Position numbers and translations under genes: made by a program. Source: Delftia tsuruhatensis (GTDB lineage Bacteria > Pseudomonadota > Gammaproteobacteria > Burkholderiales > Burkholderiaceae_C). From it: a stretch of 64,000 nucleotides of DNA. Every line of letters starts with the position of its first letter. Position 1 is the first letter of the stretch. Positions 31,631 through 42,599 of the stretch are shown piece after piece. The notes beneath the pieces were generated by a model that worked only from the letters and a program-made list of their open reading frames with translations, had not been told where the DNA came from and did not search any database. The stretch covers positions 910,501 through 974,500 of the forward strand of contig NZ_LR813084.1 of assembly GCF_903815225.1 (NCBI RefSeq). Reading direction: 5' to 3'.

Positions 31631-33844
31631 ATGCGCTTCGCTTCCCGGGCTGCTGGTCCTTCCGGCCTTCTTTCCCTTCTTTCCCCCCTGCGGCCACTCG
31701 CGGTCGCGGCGTCTCTGGCCTGCTGCATGGCGGCGGCCGGCGCCGCTCAGCCGGCGCAGTCCGCCGATGACGCACTGGACGCCGTCTTCGTCACGGCCAC
31801 GGCACGCCCCGAGGTCCGCAGCCGCATCGCGGGCACCACGCAGACCATAGACCGCGAGGCCATCGAGCGCTCCAGCGCGCGCTCGGTCACCGACCTGCTG
31901 GCCGAGAACGCCGTGGGCTTTCTCAGCGAATGGACGGCGGCCCAGACCTCGATGAACCTGCGCGGCGCCTCCACCGACGGCCAGGGGCGCGACTTCCGCA
32001 GCCAGGTGCTGGTGCTGGTCAACGGCCGGCGCGCGGGCACGGCCAACCTGTCCAAGCTCAGCCCCTCGGACGTGGAGCGCATCGAGATCGTGCGCGGCCC
32101 GTCCTCGGTGATCTATGGCAGCCAGGCCATGGGCGGCGTGGTCAACATCATCATGAAATCCGGGGCGACGGCGCCCGGCACGCGCGCCCAGGTCTCGGCC
32201 GGGTCGTGGGACCAGTGGCGCACCGATGCGCAGACGGCCGGCGCCAACGAGCGCTTCGACTGGTACGTCGGCGTCAGCGCAGGCGGGCGCGGCGACTACG
32301 AATCGGGCGACGGCGGCACGCGCATGGACAACACCGGCTGGAAGCGGCGCGGCGCCAGCGGCGCCCTGGGCTGGCAGCTGCACGAGCTGCACCGCGTGGA
32401 ACTCAAGCTGCGCACCGACGGCATCTACAACGCGGGCTTTCGCGGATCGGGCGCCAACACCTACAGCCGCGACAACCGCAGCAACCGCTCGCTGGACCTG
32501 ACCTACGAGGGTGCGCTGCCCGGCCAGCGCCTGAGCTGGCTGGCCCATCTGTACAGCTTGGCCGACATCGACGAGTTCAACTGGGCCTCGCCCGTGATCC
32601 GCTCGGGCAACAGCGCCGTGCCCGGCACCGCGCGCGACTACAACCACCGCCAGCTCGATGCCACGGGCCTGCGTTTCCAGCCCCGGCTGCGCCTGAGCCA
32701 GACCAACGACCTGCTCATGGGCTTCGACTGGGAGCGCAGCAGGCTGCGTTCGGACCGTTTCCGCGTGGCCATGCCGGGCGGCCCTTCCGGACAGGTCGCG
32801 CCCTACGACAACAACCAGACCGAGCAGGTGCATGCGCTGTACCTGGAGGACGCGCAGACGCTGTTCGACGACCGCCTGACCCTGCGCGCCGGCCTGCGCA
32901 AGACCTGGGGCACGACGCGCTTCGACGAGACGCCCCACCTGGCCCTGGCCCAGCGCAGCACGCGCGACTACGACAACCACACCTGGTCGGCCGGCGCCAC
33001 CTGGAAGGCCACGCAGCAGCTGACGCTGCGCGCCGCCGCCTCCACAGGCTTTCGCGCGCCCACGGCCACCGAGCTGGCCTCCGACTTCACCGCCGTCGGC
33101 GGCGGCCGCACCTTCGGCAACCCCAACCTCAAGCCCGAGAGCAGCCGCCAGGTCGAGGTCGGCGCCACGCTGCAGCAGCCCGGCTGGCGCGTGGACACGG
33201 CCCTGTTCCAGAACACCATCAGCGACCGCATCATCACGGTCTCGCGCGGGGCCGCGACCAATACTTCGGACTACGCCAACAACGCGGCCGACATCGTGGC
33301 GCGCGGCCTGGAGCTGCAGGCCGATGTGGACTTGGCACGGGCGCTGGACCTGACCGGCCACCAGCTCAAGGCCTGGGCCGGCGGCTACTACCACTTCAGC
33401 ATGCGCGACAAGGGCGCGGCGGCCTCGGCCAACACCGACAAGGTGCAGCGCATGTACCGCTACGAGGCCTCGGCCGGCCTGCGCTACGGGCGCGGCAGCG
33501 GGCGCCTGCAGGGCGACTGGAGCCTGCAGTTGGCCACGCTGCTGCGCGGACCCATGTGGTATGACACCGAAGAGGCGCTGCTCATCCCCCAGGGCGAGCC
33601 CGGCAGCACATTCATCCACCGCAAGGGCGCCTTCACGGTCTGGAACCTGCGCGCCGACTACCGCGTGACGCCGGGCGTCAAGCTGTTCGCGGCCGTGAAC
33701 AACCTGTTCGACATCAACCGCCATCCGATCTTCATCGCGCTGGACCGCAAGCCCTGCATCGCCAATCCGGCCTACCAGAATGGCGGCTGCGGAACGTCGA
33801 TGGCGGGCCGTGAACTGGTCGTCGGCCTCCAGGCCGAGTTCTGA
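31631..33844 (+). CDS. btuB: TonB-dependent vitamin B12 receptor (BtuB)
   Basis: 737-residue outer-membrane receptor. Signal peptide to about residue 40 (cut near AGAAQPA), TonB-box-like DAVFVTATAR at ~50-59, plug domain ~62-175 (SVTDLLAENAVGF, VLVLVNGRRAGTANLS, VERIEIVRGPSSVIYGSQAM), then a 22-strand barrel ending GRELVVGLQAEF with terminal Phe. ATG 31631 is chosen because the frame upstream runs through the riboswitch. Riboswitch control and the downstream btuFCD genes make cobalamin or a corrinoid the ligand. Confidence 0.92.
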   Translation: MRFASRAAGPSGLLSLLSPLRPLAVAASLACCMAAAGAAQPAQSADDALDAVFVTATARPEVRSRIAGTTQTIDREAIERSSARSVTDLLAENAVGFLSEWTAAQTSMNLRGASTDGQGRDFRSQVLVLVNGRRAGTANLSKLSPSDVERIEIVRGPSSVIYGSQAMGGVVNIIMKSGATAPGTRAQVSAGSWDQWRTDAQTAGANERFDWYVGVSAGGRGDYESGDGGTRMDNTGWKRRGASGALGWQLHELHRVELKLRTDGIYNAGFRGSGANTYSRDNRSNRSLDLTYEGALPGQRLSWLAHLYSLADIDEFNWASPVIRSGNSAVPGTARDYNHRQLDATGLRFQPRLRLSQTNDLLMGFDWERSRLRSDRFRVAMPGGPSGQVAPYDNNQTEQVHALYLEDAQTLFDDRLTLRAGLRKTWGTTRFDETPHLALAQRSTRDYDNHTWSAGATWKATQQLTLRAAASTGFRAPTATELASDFTAVGGGRTFGNPNLKPESSRQVEVGATLQQPGWRVDTALFQNTISDRIITVSRGAATNTSDYANNAADIVARGLELQADVDLARALDLTGHQLKAWAGGYYHFSMRDKGAAASANTDKVQRMYRYEASAGLRYGRGSGRLQGDWSLQLATLLRGPMWYDTEEALLIPQGEPGSTFIHRKGAFTVWNLRADYRVTPGVKLFAAVNNLFDINRHPIFIALDRKPCIANPAYQNGGCGTSMAGRELVVGLQAEF

Positions 33845-33852
33845 GGCATGGC

Positions 33853-34782
33853 ATGAGGCGATCCTGCTCCACACGCCGGCAATGGCTGCGCCAGGGTGCT
33901 GCGGCGGCCCTGGCCGGCGGGCTGTCCGGCGCCTGGGCGCAGGGTGCGCCCGTGGTGCTGCACGATGCGCTGGGCCGGCGCGTGGAGATCGCCACGCCGC
34001 CACGGCGCATCGTCTCCATCTTTTCCTCCAACACCGAGCTGGTGGCCTCGCTGGGGCTGCTGGACCGCGTGGTGGGCGTGGAGGATTTCACGCGCTTTCC
34101 GCCCGGCGTGGAGCGCATTCCCAAGGTGGGCGGGCGGCTGGGTTTCTCGGTCGATGCCCTGGTCGCGCGCCGGCCCGACCTGGTCATCGTCACGCCCGCG
34201 CGCCAGGCCGCGCACCAGCTGGTCGATCCCATGGAGCGCATCGGCGTGCCCGTGATCGTGCTGCTCAGCCGCACGCTGGACGAGGTCATGGGCAATCTGC
34301 GCCTGGTGGGCCTGGCCACGGGCGTGGCCGCGCGCGGCCAGGCGCTGGCCGAGGGGCTGCAGGCGCGGCTGGACGCCGTGGACCGCCGCGTCGTGTCGCA
34401 GCGCTTTGCGCGCACCGTCATGGTGACGGGCCGGCTGGGCAACGGCATGCTGCTGGTGGCGCGCCCCGGCACCTATACCGGCGAGGCCATGCTGCGCGCG
34501 GGCAGCCGCTTCGCCATCGACGGCCTGGGCACCGTGCCCCAGGTCTCGCCCGAGGCCGTGCTGGCCGCCGACCCCGACGTGCTGCTGTTCGCCGGCACGC
34601 AGGAGGCCCTGCAGGACCTGGTGGGCCAGCGCGGCTGGCGCGACCTGCGCGCCGTGCGCGGTGGCCGGGCCACCACGGTGGCGCGCGCCGAATTCCTGAT
34701 TCCGGGGCCGCGCACCTTCGACGGCATCGAGAAATTCTCGCGCTGGCTGCATCCGGCCGCCTGGGCGAAGGGCAACACATGA
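33853..34782 (+). CDS. btuF: Cobalamin ABC transporter periplasmic binding protein (BtuF-like)
   Basis: 309-residue type III binding protein. N-terminus RRSCSTRRQWLRQGAAAALA has a twin-arginine-like RRQWL and hydrophobic stretch cut near AWAQG, so Tat export is possible. Domain landmarks: RRIVSIFSSNTELVASLGLL, VVGVEDFTRFPPGVERIPKV and LVARRPDLVIVT. It lies 8 nt after btuB and overlaps btuC by 4 nt. Confidence 0.88.
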   Translation: MRRSCSTRRQWLRQGAAAALAGGLSGAWAQGAPVVLHDALGRRVEIATPPRRIVSIFSSNTELVASLGLLDRVVGVEDFTRFPPGVERIPKVGGRLGFSVDALVARRPDLVIVTPARQAAHQLVDPMERIGVPVIVLLSRTLDEVMGNLRLVGLATGVAARGQALAEGLQARLDAVDRRVVSQRFARTVMVTGRLGNGMLLVARPGTYTGEAMLRAGSRFAIDGLGTVPQVSPEAVLAADPDVLLFAGTQEALQDLVGQRGWRDLRAVRGGRATTVARAEFLIPGPRTFDGIEKFSRWLHPAAWAKGNT

Positions 34783-35774
34783 CATCGACCTGGCGCCCCT
34801 GGGCCTGCGCCGGCCTGTTCCTTGTGGCCAGCCTGTTGCTGGCCGCCTGCGCGGGCCACCAGTGGGCCAGCCCGGCCGACCTGTGGGCCGCCGTGGCGGG
34901 CGAGGACAGCCTGCGCCATCGGCTGCTGCTGCAATGGCGCGTGCCGCGCGTGCTGGCCGCAGGCCTGGTGGGCGCGCTGCTGGGCCTGTCGGGCGCCATC
35001 TTCCAGGGCGTGTTCCGCAATCCGCTGGCCGAGCCCTATCTGCTGGGCGCCTCGGGCGGGGCGGCGCTGGGCGCCACCGTGGCCCTGCTGATCCCGCTGG
35101 GCTTGCCGCAATCCCTGACCCTGCCCGCGCTGGCCTTTGCGGGGGCCTGGGGCTCGACCCTGCTGGTGCTGGCCGTGGCGCGCGTGGCCGGGGCGCTGGA
35201 CGCCGCCGGCATGCTGCTGGCCGGCGTGGCCCTGGCGGCCATGCTGGGCGCGCTGCGCTCGTTCCTGATGCTGGCGCTGTCCGACGAGACCGTGAGCCTG
35301 CAGGTGGTACTCAGCTGGGTGCTGGGCGGCATACAGACGCCCTCCTGGGGCGGGCTGGGCCTGCTGGCCCTGGCCTCGGCGGCCTGCCTGGGCGTGTCGC
35401 TGGCGCTGGCGCGCGGGCTGGACCTGCTGGGCCTGGGCGCCGACGCGGCCCAGGGCTTCGGCCTGGACGTGGCGCGCTTCACGCCGCGTGCGGTGCTCGC
35501 CGGCTCCCTGGTGGTCGGCGTGGCCGTGGCCTATGGCGGCCTGGTGGCCTTCGTGGGCCTGGCGGCGCCGCACATCGCGCGCTGGCTGGTGGGGCCGCTG
35601 CACCGCGCCGTGCTGCCCGCATCGGCGCTGACGGGCGCCATCGTGGTCACGCTGGCCGATGCCATCGCGCGCAGCGTGCTGCCGCCGGCCGAGATCCCGC
35701 TGGGCCTGGTCACGGCCGTGGCGGGCGGGCCTTTCTTCATCGTGCTGCTGGCGCGCAGGCTGAGGTCGGCATGA
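34779..35774 (+). CDS. btuC: Cobalamin ABC transporter permease (BtuC/FecCD family)
   Basis: 331-residue permease with about ten transmembrane helices. Family motifs: RVPRVLAAGLVGALLGLSGA, FQGVFRNPLAEPYLLGASGG, and GLVAFVGLAAPHIARWLVGP near the ATPase-coupling region. ATGA overlaps with btuF and btuD show translational coupling. Lengths and order btuF-btuC-btuD are those of a complete type II importer. Confidence 0.92.
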   Translation: MTSTWRPWACAGLFLVASLLLAACAGHQWASPADLWAAVAGEDSLRHRLLLQWRVPRVLAAGLVGALLGLSGAIFQGVFRNPLAEPYLLGASGGAALGATVALLIPLGLPQSLTLPALAFAGAWGSTLLVLAVARVAGALDAAGMLLAGVALAAMLGALRSFLMLALSDETVSLQVVLSWVLGGIQTPSWGGLGLLALASAACLGVSLALARGLDLLGLGADAAQGFGLDVARFTPRAVLAGSLVVGVAVAYGGLVAFVGLAAPHIARWLVGPLHRAVLPASALTGAIVVTLADAIARSVLPPAEIPLGLVTAVAGGPFFIVLLARRLRSA

Positions 35775-36535
35775 ACGTGCATTCCTCTGTCTCCACGCAC
35801 CGTCTGCAGGCCCGCCACCTGGTGCTGCGCCGCCGTGGCCGCAGCGTGATCGATGGCCTCTCGCTGGGGCTGCCCGCGCGGGGCGCCGTGGCCCTGGTCG
35901 GACCCAATGGCGCGGGCAAGTCCACCCTGCTGTCGCTGCTGGCAGGGCTGCAGGCGCCCGATGGCGGCAGCGTGCAGCTCGACGGCCAGGACCTCCTGGC
36001 GCTGCCCGTGGCGGAACGCGCACGCCGCATCGGCTACATGCCACAGCGCTTTGCGCCGCACTGGGACCTGACGCTGGCCGAACTCCTGCAGATGCGGCTG
36101 GCGGGGCAGGGCGATGCGCGCAATGCCATGGCCCGGGCCGGACTGCAGGACTTCGCGGCACGCCGCTGGTCCACGCTGTCCGGCGGCGAGCAGGCGCGCG
36201 CCCTGCTGGCCACGGTGCTGGCCACCGACCCGCCCGTGCTGCTGGCCGACGAGCCCGGCGCAGCCCTGGACGTGCGCCACCGCCTGGCCCTGGTGCAGGC
36301 GCTGGCACGGCGCGGCCGCGAGCGCCTGGTGCTGGTGGTCATGCACGACCTGGAGCTGGCGCTGCAGCATTTCGAGCGCGTCATCGTGCTGGACCAGGGC
36401 CGCATCGCGCTGGACGGCACACCGGCCGAGCTGCTGCATGCGCCGGGACTGGACGCCGTCTTCGGCGTGGATTTCGAACGCATAGACGCGCCGCCGCAGA
36501 CCCTGTTGCGGGCGCGGCTCAGAGTGGAGGACTAG
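35771..36535 (+). CDS. btuD: Cobalamin ABC transporter ATPase (BtuD)
   Basis: 254-residue ATPase: Walker A GPNGAGKSTLLS (~43-54), signature LSGGEQARALLA, Walker B PVLLADEPGAALD, and H-loop VVMHDLELAL. Shares 4 nt with btuC and stops 2 nt before the luciferase-like gene. The Q-loop segment is GYMPQRFAPHWDLTLAELL. Confidence 0.92.
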   Translation: MNVHSSVSTHRLQARHLVLRRRGRSVIDGLSLGLPARGAVALVGPNGAGKSTLLSLLAGLQAPDGGSVQLDGQDLLALPVAERARRIGYMPQRFAPHWDLTLAELLQMRLAGQGDARNAMARAGLQDFAARRWSTLSGGEQARALLATVLATDPPVLLADEPGAALDVRHRLALVQALARRGRERLVLVVMHDLELALQHFERVIVLDQGRIALDGTPAELLHAPGLDAVFGVDFERIDAPPQTLLRARLRVED

Positions 36536-36537
36536 CC

Positions 36538-37560
36538 ATGCGCATCGACCTGGCCGGCTGGACGCGCGAGGCCACGCGCGGCAGCCACCGCGAATTCCTG
36601 GCGCTGTTCGAGCGCGCCGAGCGCCTGGGCTTCGAGGGCGTGTGGTTCAACGAATTCCGCGTGCCCGACACGCCCTGGCCCTATCCCTCGCCTCTGCTGC
36701 TGGCTGCCGCCCTGCTGGCGCGCACCGAGCGGCTGCGCGTGGGCACCTCGGTGCTGGTGCTGCCCCTTCACCATCCGCTGATGCTGGCCGAGGAGATCGC
36801 CCAGCTGGACCTGCAAAGCGGCGGCCGCATCGACGTGGGCGTGGGCCGGGGCACGGAGCCTGCCGCCCTGCAGGCGCTGCAGATCGATGCGGACGGCACG
36901 CGCCAGCGCTTCGAGCAGTCCTGCCGCATCCTGGTGGATGCCCTGTCCGGCCGGCCCGTGTCCTCGGGTCCGGGGCCATGGCGCTTCGAGGACCGTCCGC
37001 CCCTGCCCGCGACCGTGCAGCGCCCCCATCCGCCCCTGTATGTCGCCGGCTCCACGCCCGAGACCCTGGGCTTTGCCGTGGACCACGGCCTGCCGCTGCT
37101 GCTGAGCCTGGAACCGCCCGAGGGCGCGCAGCTCGAACGCCTGGACGCCGCCGCGCAGGCGCGCGGGCGCGATGCCGGCGCCCTGCGCGCGCGCTCGTCG
37201 CTGGCACGCTACGTCTGCATAGGCGCCGATGACGCGGCGGTGCAGGCGCAACTGGCCACGCTGTGGCCGCAGCTGGTCCAGCGCCGCGTGTACTTCGCGG
37301 GCCGGCGCGGGATTCCCGCCGATCAGGTGCCGCCCATCGACGTGGAGCGCGTGCTGCGCGAGCAATTCATCCATGGCACGCCCGATGCCTGCCATGCCCA
37401 GATCACCGCCCTGGGCGAGCGCACGGGCATCCGCCAGCTGCGCTGCGTCTTCAATGCCAACGGCCTGTGGAGCGATGCCCAGGCCATGCAGGGCATGGAG
37501 CTTTTTGCGAGAGAGGTCCTTCCTTCGCTGCAAGCCGCCCTGTCTTCCTCCACTGTCTGA
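36538..37560 (+). CDS. Luciferase-like (LLM) flavin-dependent oxidoreductase in the B12 operon
   Basis: 340-residue bacterial-luciferase-fold protein: FLALFERAERLGFEGVWFNE, PYPSPLLLAAALLARTERLR, GTSVLVLPLHHPLMLAEEIA and GRIDVGVGRGTEP are the family's FMN/F420 barrel motifs. It is wedged between btuD (2 nt) and cobW (25 nt), so it is co-expressed with cobalamin genes. Role unknown; candidates are corrinoid or lower-ligand modification, or flavin chemistry supporting cobalt reduction. Confidence 0.88.
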   Translation: MRIDLAGWTREATRGSHREFLALFERAERLGFEGVWFNEFRVPDTPWPYPSPLLLAAALLARTERLRVGTSVLVLPLHHPLMLAEEIAQLDLQSGGRIDVGVGRGTEPAALQALQIDADGTRQRFEQSCRILVDALSGRPVSSGPGPWRFEDRPPLPATVQRPHPPLYVAGSTPETLGFAVDHGLPLLLSLEPPEGAQLERLDAAAQARGRDAGALRARSSLARYVCIGADDAAVQAQLATLWPQLVQRRVYFAGRRGIPADQVPPIDVERVLREQFIHGTPDACHAQITALGERTGIRQLRCVFNANGLWSDAQAMQGMELFAREVLPSLQAALSSSTV

Positions 37561-37585
37561 CTTCTTCCCTTCTGGAGCACTTCCC

Positions 37586-38626
<1,041 letters not shown>

Positions 38627-38635
<9 letters not shown>

Positions 38636-38733
38636 GCGGCTGCGCCGCTTCCCCCTCTCTCGCACGCGGGAGGGGGACGACGCCCTCGCCGCGAGGCGGC
38701 TCTTGCTCGGCGTCCCTGGAGTGAGGCCGTGGT
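38627..38733 (+). repeat. Dispersed ~100-bp repeat, copy 2 (cobW-cobN junction)
   Basis: Begins CACCCCCTGAGCGGC, includes GGGAGGGGGACGACGCC and CGCGAGGCGGCTCTTGCTCG, ends GCGTCCCTGGAG. Nearly identical to copy 3 at 59157 over its right half. It supplies the cobW stop codon and fills most of the 157-nt gap to cobN. Confidence 0.78.
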
Positions 38734-38792
38734 AATTTGTGGCGCCGCGCCCCGCACCATCTCTCCCAAATTTCCGTACTGAAACTGTCCCA

Positions 38793-41700
38793 ATGCACCT
38801 GCTGTCCACGCGCCCCGGTGGCTTCGTCGAGGACGAGAGCATCGTCACCCGCCTCGACCAGACGCCGGCCGACATCGTCATCCTGAGTTCGGCCGACACC
38901 ACGCTGGCCCTGCTGTCCTCGGCCATGCAGGCGCTGGCCGGCGAGCCCGGCGGCTTCCCCTCGGTGCGCGTGGCCAATCTGCTGTACCTGCGCCAGCCGG
39001 CCTCGCTGGACCTGTATGTGGACGAGGTGCTGCGCCATGCGCGCGTGGTCATCGTCGATCACCTGGGCTCGGAATCGGCCTGGCCCTACGGCATCGAACA
39101 GATCGGCGCGCTGGCGCGCCGCAGGGGCCAGCGCCTGGCCATGTTCTCGGGCGACCTGCAGGAAGACCCGCAGCTGCTGGCGCGCAGCACGCTGCCGGCA
39201 TCGGCCTGCCGCCAGCTGTGGCAGTACCTGCGCTCGGGCGGCGCGGCCAATGCGCGCGAGTTCCTCAAGGCGGTCGTGTACCACGGGCTGGACCAGGGCG
39301 ATGCCCCGCTGCCGCCACGCACGCTGCCGCAGGCGGCGGTGCATGTGCCGCCCGCGCTGTGCGCCGATGCCGGCGTGCAGGCCCACGCCGTGGCCGGCAT
39401 CGACGACCTGCGCCGCACCTGGACGGCGGGCGCGCCCACGGTGGCCCTGGTGTTCTACCGTTCCCACCTGCTGGCCGGCAACACGGCGGCCTTCGACGCC
39501 ATGGCCGTGGCCCTGCAGCGGCGCGGCATGAATCCGCTGCCCGTGGCGCTGGATTCGCTCAAGGACCCGCTGTGCCTGGCCACCTTCCAGCAGCTGTGCG
39601 CGGACCACGCCGCGCAACTGGTGCTCAACACCACGGCCTTCTCGTCGCTGGAAGCGGGCTCGGCCCTGGCCGGCGACGCGCCCGTGCTGCAGGTGATCGC
39701 GAGCGGCGGCAACCGCGAGGACTGGTGGGCCGACAGCCAGGGCCTGCGCCCGCGCGACATCGCCATGCAGGTGGTGCTGCCCGAGATGGACGGCCGCATC
39801 ATCACGCGCGCCATCAGCTTCAAGGGCCTGTCCCATCGCTGCCCCGTCACCCAGGCCGACGTGGTGGCCTACCAGCCCGAGCCCGACCGCGTGGACTTCG
39901 TGGCCGAGCTGGCCTGGCGCTGGTGCCGGCTGCGCAGCCTGCCCGCGCAGGACACCCGCCTGGCCCTGGTGCTGGCCAACTACCCGGGCAGCGAGGGGCG
40001 CATCGGCAGCGGCGTGGGGCTGGACACGCCGGCCTCGGTGATCGCCATCCTGCAGCGCCTGGCCGCCGAAGGCCATGACCTGGGCGATCCGGCACACCGG
40101 CCCGCCGACGGCGAGGCGCTGATGCGCACCCTGCAGCAGGGCATTGCCAACGACCCCGCCCGGTGGCCGCTGCGCCCGGCCTGGCAAAGCTACGCGCTGG
40201 AGGATTACCGCGCGCGCCTGGCCGCGCTGCCGGCCGGCATGGCCGAGGCCATCACGACGCGCTGGGGCGCGCCCGAGGCCGACCCCCTGCTGCGCCAGGG
40301 CCGCTTCATGATCGCCGGCCTGCGCCTGGGCCATGTCTTCGTGGGCATCCAGCCGGCGCGCGTGCTGGCGGGCGCCGGACCGCAGGACTACGCCAGCTAC
40401 CACGACGCCGAGCTGGTGCCGCCGCACGGCTACCTGGCCTTCTACTTCTGGCTGCGCGACCGCTTCGCCGTGGACGCCGTGGTCCATGTGGGCAAGCACG
40501 GCAACCTCGAATGGCTGCCGGGCAAGAGCCTGGCGCTGTCCCAGGCCTGCTGGCCCGACGCCATCCTCGGCCCGCTGCCCCACCTGTACCCCTTCATCGT
40601 CAACGACCCCGGCGAAGGCGCCCAGGCCAAGCGCCGCAGCCAGGCCGTGATCATCGACCACCTGATGCCGCCGCTGACGCGCGCCGAGAACCATGGCCCC
40701 CTGCAGGATCTGGAGCGGATGGTGGACGAGTACTACGACGCCCTGCTGGTCGACGCCCGCCGCGCGCTGCTGCTGCGCGGCCAGATCCTGGACACCGTGC
40801 GCCGCCAGCACCTGGACCGCGAACTGGACCTGGCACCCGAGACGGCCCGGGACGACGATGCGCTGCTCGAACGCATCGACGCCTATCTGTGCGAACTCAA
40901 GGAGACGCAGATCCGCGACGGCCTGCATGTCTTCGGCGCCTCGCCCGCGGGGCGCCAGCGGCGCGATACGCTGCTGGCGCTGGCGCGCTTTCCTTCGGGC
41001 AATTTCCCCGGGCTGCTCAACGCGCTGGCCGCCGACCTGCTGGGCGACGAGGCCTTCGACCCCCTGCGCATCGAGGCCGCCAGGCCCTGGCGCGGCGCGC
41101 GGCCCGAGGCGCTGCAATCCGTCAGCGATGAACCCTGGCGCCACGAGGGCGACACGCGCGAGCGCCTGGAGCTGCTGGCCCAGCGCCTGCTCGACGGCGA
41201 GGCCCAGGCCGCAGCACAAGGCCCCCGCACCGAGACCGCGCTGGACCATGTCCATGCCGTGCTGGCCCCCGCGCTGGATGCCTGCGGCGGCCAGGAGCTG
41301 GAGCAACTGCTGCGCGGCCTGCAGGGCCGCTTCGTGCCGCCCGGGCCCAGCGGCTCGCCCTCGCGCGGCCGGCCCGACGTGCTGCCCACGGGGCGCAACT
41401 TCTACACGCTGGACACGCGCGCCATCCCCACCCAGGCCGCCTGGGAACTGGGCCAGCAGGCCACGCGCCGGCTGATCGAGCGCTACCTGCAGGAGCATGG
41501 CGACTATCCGCGCACCCTGGGCCTGTCGGTCTGGGGCACGGCCACCATGCGCACGGGCGGCGACGACATCGCCCAGGCCTTCGCGCTGATCGGCGTGCGC
41601 CCCAAGTGGGCGCCGGGCAGCCAGCGCGTGGTGGATTTCGAGGTCGTGCCGCGCGTGGGCCTGGGCCGGCCACGCGTGGATGTGACGCTGCGCATCTCGG

Positions 41701-42599
41701 GCTTTTTCCGCGACGCCTTTCCGGGCGCCGTGCAGATGTTCGATGCGGCCGTGCAGGCCGTGGCGGCGCAGGAGGAGGATGCCGAGGACAACCCCATCCG
41801 CGCGCGCATCCTGGCCGAGGCCGCCGAACTGGCGGCGCAGGGCATGGAGGCCGCGCAGGCGCGCCGCCAGGCCGGCTGGCGCGTGTTCGGCGCGCCGCCC
41901 GGCCACTACGGCTCGGGCCTGGGCGCGCTGTTCCAGAGCGGCGAATGGCAGGGCGATGCCGACCTGGCCCAGGCCTACCTGGGCTGGAGCCAGCATGCCT
42001 ATGGCCAGGATGCCGAAGGCGTGCCCGCAGGCGATGCGCTGCGCCGCCGCCTGGGCGAACTCGACGTGGTGGCCCAGAACCAGGACAGCCGCGAGCACGA
42101 CATCCTGGACTCGGGCGACTACTTCCAGTTCCAGGGGGGCATGGCCTCGGCCGTGCGCCACCTGTCGGGCCGCCAGCCCGCGCTCTACCACGGCGACCAT
42201 GCCGACCCGGCCCAGCCGCGCGTGCGCTCGCTCAAGGAGGAGATCGCCCGCGTGGTGCGCTCGCGCGTCACCAATCCCAAGTGGATGGACGGGGCGAAAC
42301 GCCACGGCTACAAGGGCGCCTTCGAGATGGCGGCCACCGTGGACTACCTGTTCGGCTTCGATGCCACCACCCAGCAGGTGGGCGACCACCACTACGCCCT
42401 GGTGGCCGATGCCTATGTGCTGGACGAGGCCACGCGCGACTTCCTGCAGCGGCACAATCCCCAGGCCCTGCGCGACATGCTTGAGCGCCTGCTCGAAGCC
42501 ATGCAGCGCGGCCTGTGGGAGCAGCCCGGCGGCTACCGCCAGCAGCTCGAAGACCTGCTGCTGGACCAGGAACAACATCTCGAAGGACGGCCGGCATGA
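38793..42599 (+). CDS. cobN: Cobaltochelatase large subunit CobN
   Basis: 1268-residue catalytic (H-type) chelatase subunit that inserts Co(II) into hydrogenobyrinate a,c-diamide. Landmarks: YHDAELVPPHGYLAFYFWLR followed by VVHVGKHGNLEWLPGKSLAL (substrate region, ~530-580), PSGNFPGLLNALAADLLGD, RNFYTLDTRAIPTQAAWELG, GDYPRTLGLSVWGTATMRTG and VTNPKWMDGAKRHGYKGAFE near the C-terminus. Length is normal for CobN. It overlaps the chelatase ATPase gene by 4 nt, so the subunits are coupled. Confidence 0.95.
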   Translation: MHLLSTRPGGFVEDESIVTRLDQTPADIVILSSADTTLALLSSAMQALAGEPGGFPSVRVANLLYLRQPASLDLYVDEVLRHARVVIVDHLGSESAWPYGIEQIGALARRRGQRLAMFSGDLQEDPQLLARSTLPASACRQLWQYLRSGGAANAREFLKAVVYHGLDQGDAPLPPRTLPQAAVHVPPALCADAGVQAHAVAGIDDLRRTWTAGAPTVALVFYRSHLLAGNTAAFDAMAVALQRRGMNPLPVALDSLKDPLCLATFQQLCADHAAQLVLNTTAFSSLEAGSALAGDAPVLQVIASGGNREDWWADSQGLRPRDIAMQVVLPEMDGRIITRAISFKGLSHRCPVTQADVVAYQPEPDRVDFVAELAWRWCRLRSLPAQDTRLALVLANYPGSEGRIGSGVGLDTPASVIAILQRLAAEGHDLGDPAHRPADGEALMRTLQQGIANDPARWPLRPAWQSYALEDYRARLAALPAGMAEAITTRWGAPEADPLLRQGRFMIAGLRLGHVFVGIQPARVLAGAGPQDYASYHDAELVPPHGYLAFYFWLRDRFAVDAVVHVGKHGNLEWLPGKSLALSQACWPDAILGPLPHLYPFIVNDPGEGAQAKRRSQAVIIDHLMPPLTRAENHGPLQDLERMVDEYYDALLVDARRALLLRGQILDTVRRQHLDRELDLAPETARDDDALLERIDAYLCELKETQIRDGLHVFGASPAGRQRRDTLLALARFPSGNFPGLLNALAADLLGDEAFDPLRIEAARPWRGARPEALQSVSDEPWRHEGDTRERLELLAQRLLDGEAQAAAQGPRTETALDHVHAVLAPALDACGGQELEQLLRGLQGRFVPPGPSGSPSRGRPDVLPTGRNFYTLDTRAIPTQAAWELGQQATRRLIERYLQEHGDYPRTLGLSVWGTATMRTGGDDIAQAFALIGVRPKWAPGSQRVVDFEVVPRVGLGRPRVDVTLRISGFFRDAFPGAVQMFDAAVQAVAAQEEDAEDNPIRARILAEAAELAAQGMEAAQARRQAGWRVFGAPPGHYGSGLGALFQSGEWQGDADLAQAYLGWSQHAYGQDAEGVPAGDALRRRLGELDVVAQNQDSREHDILDSGDYFQFQGGMASAVRHLSGRQPALYHGDHADPAQPRVRSLKEEIARVVRSRVTNPKWMDGAKRHGYKGAFEMAATVDYLFGFDATTQQVGDHHYALVADAYVLDEATRDFLQRHNPQALRDMLERLLEAMQRGLWEQPGGYRQQLEDLLLDQEQHLEGRPA

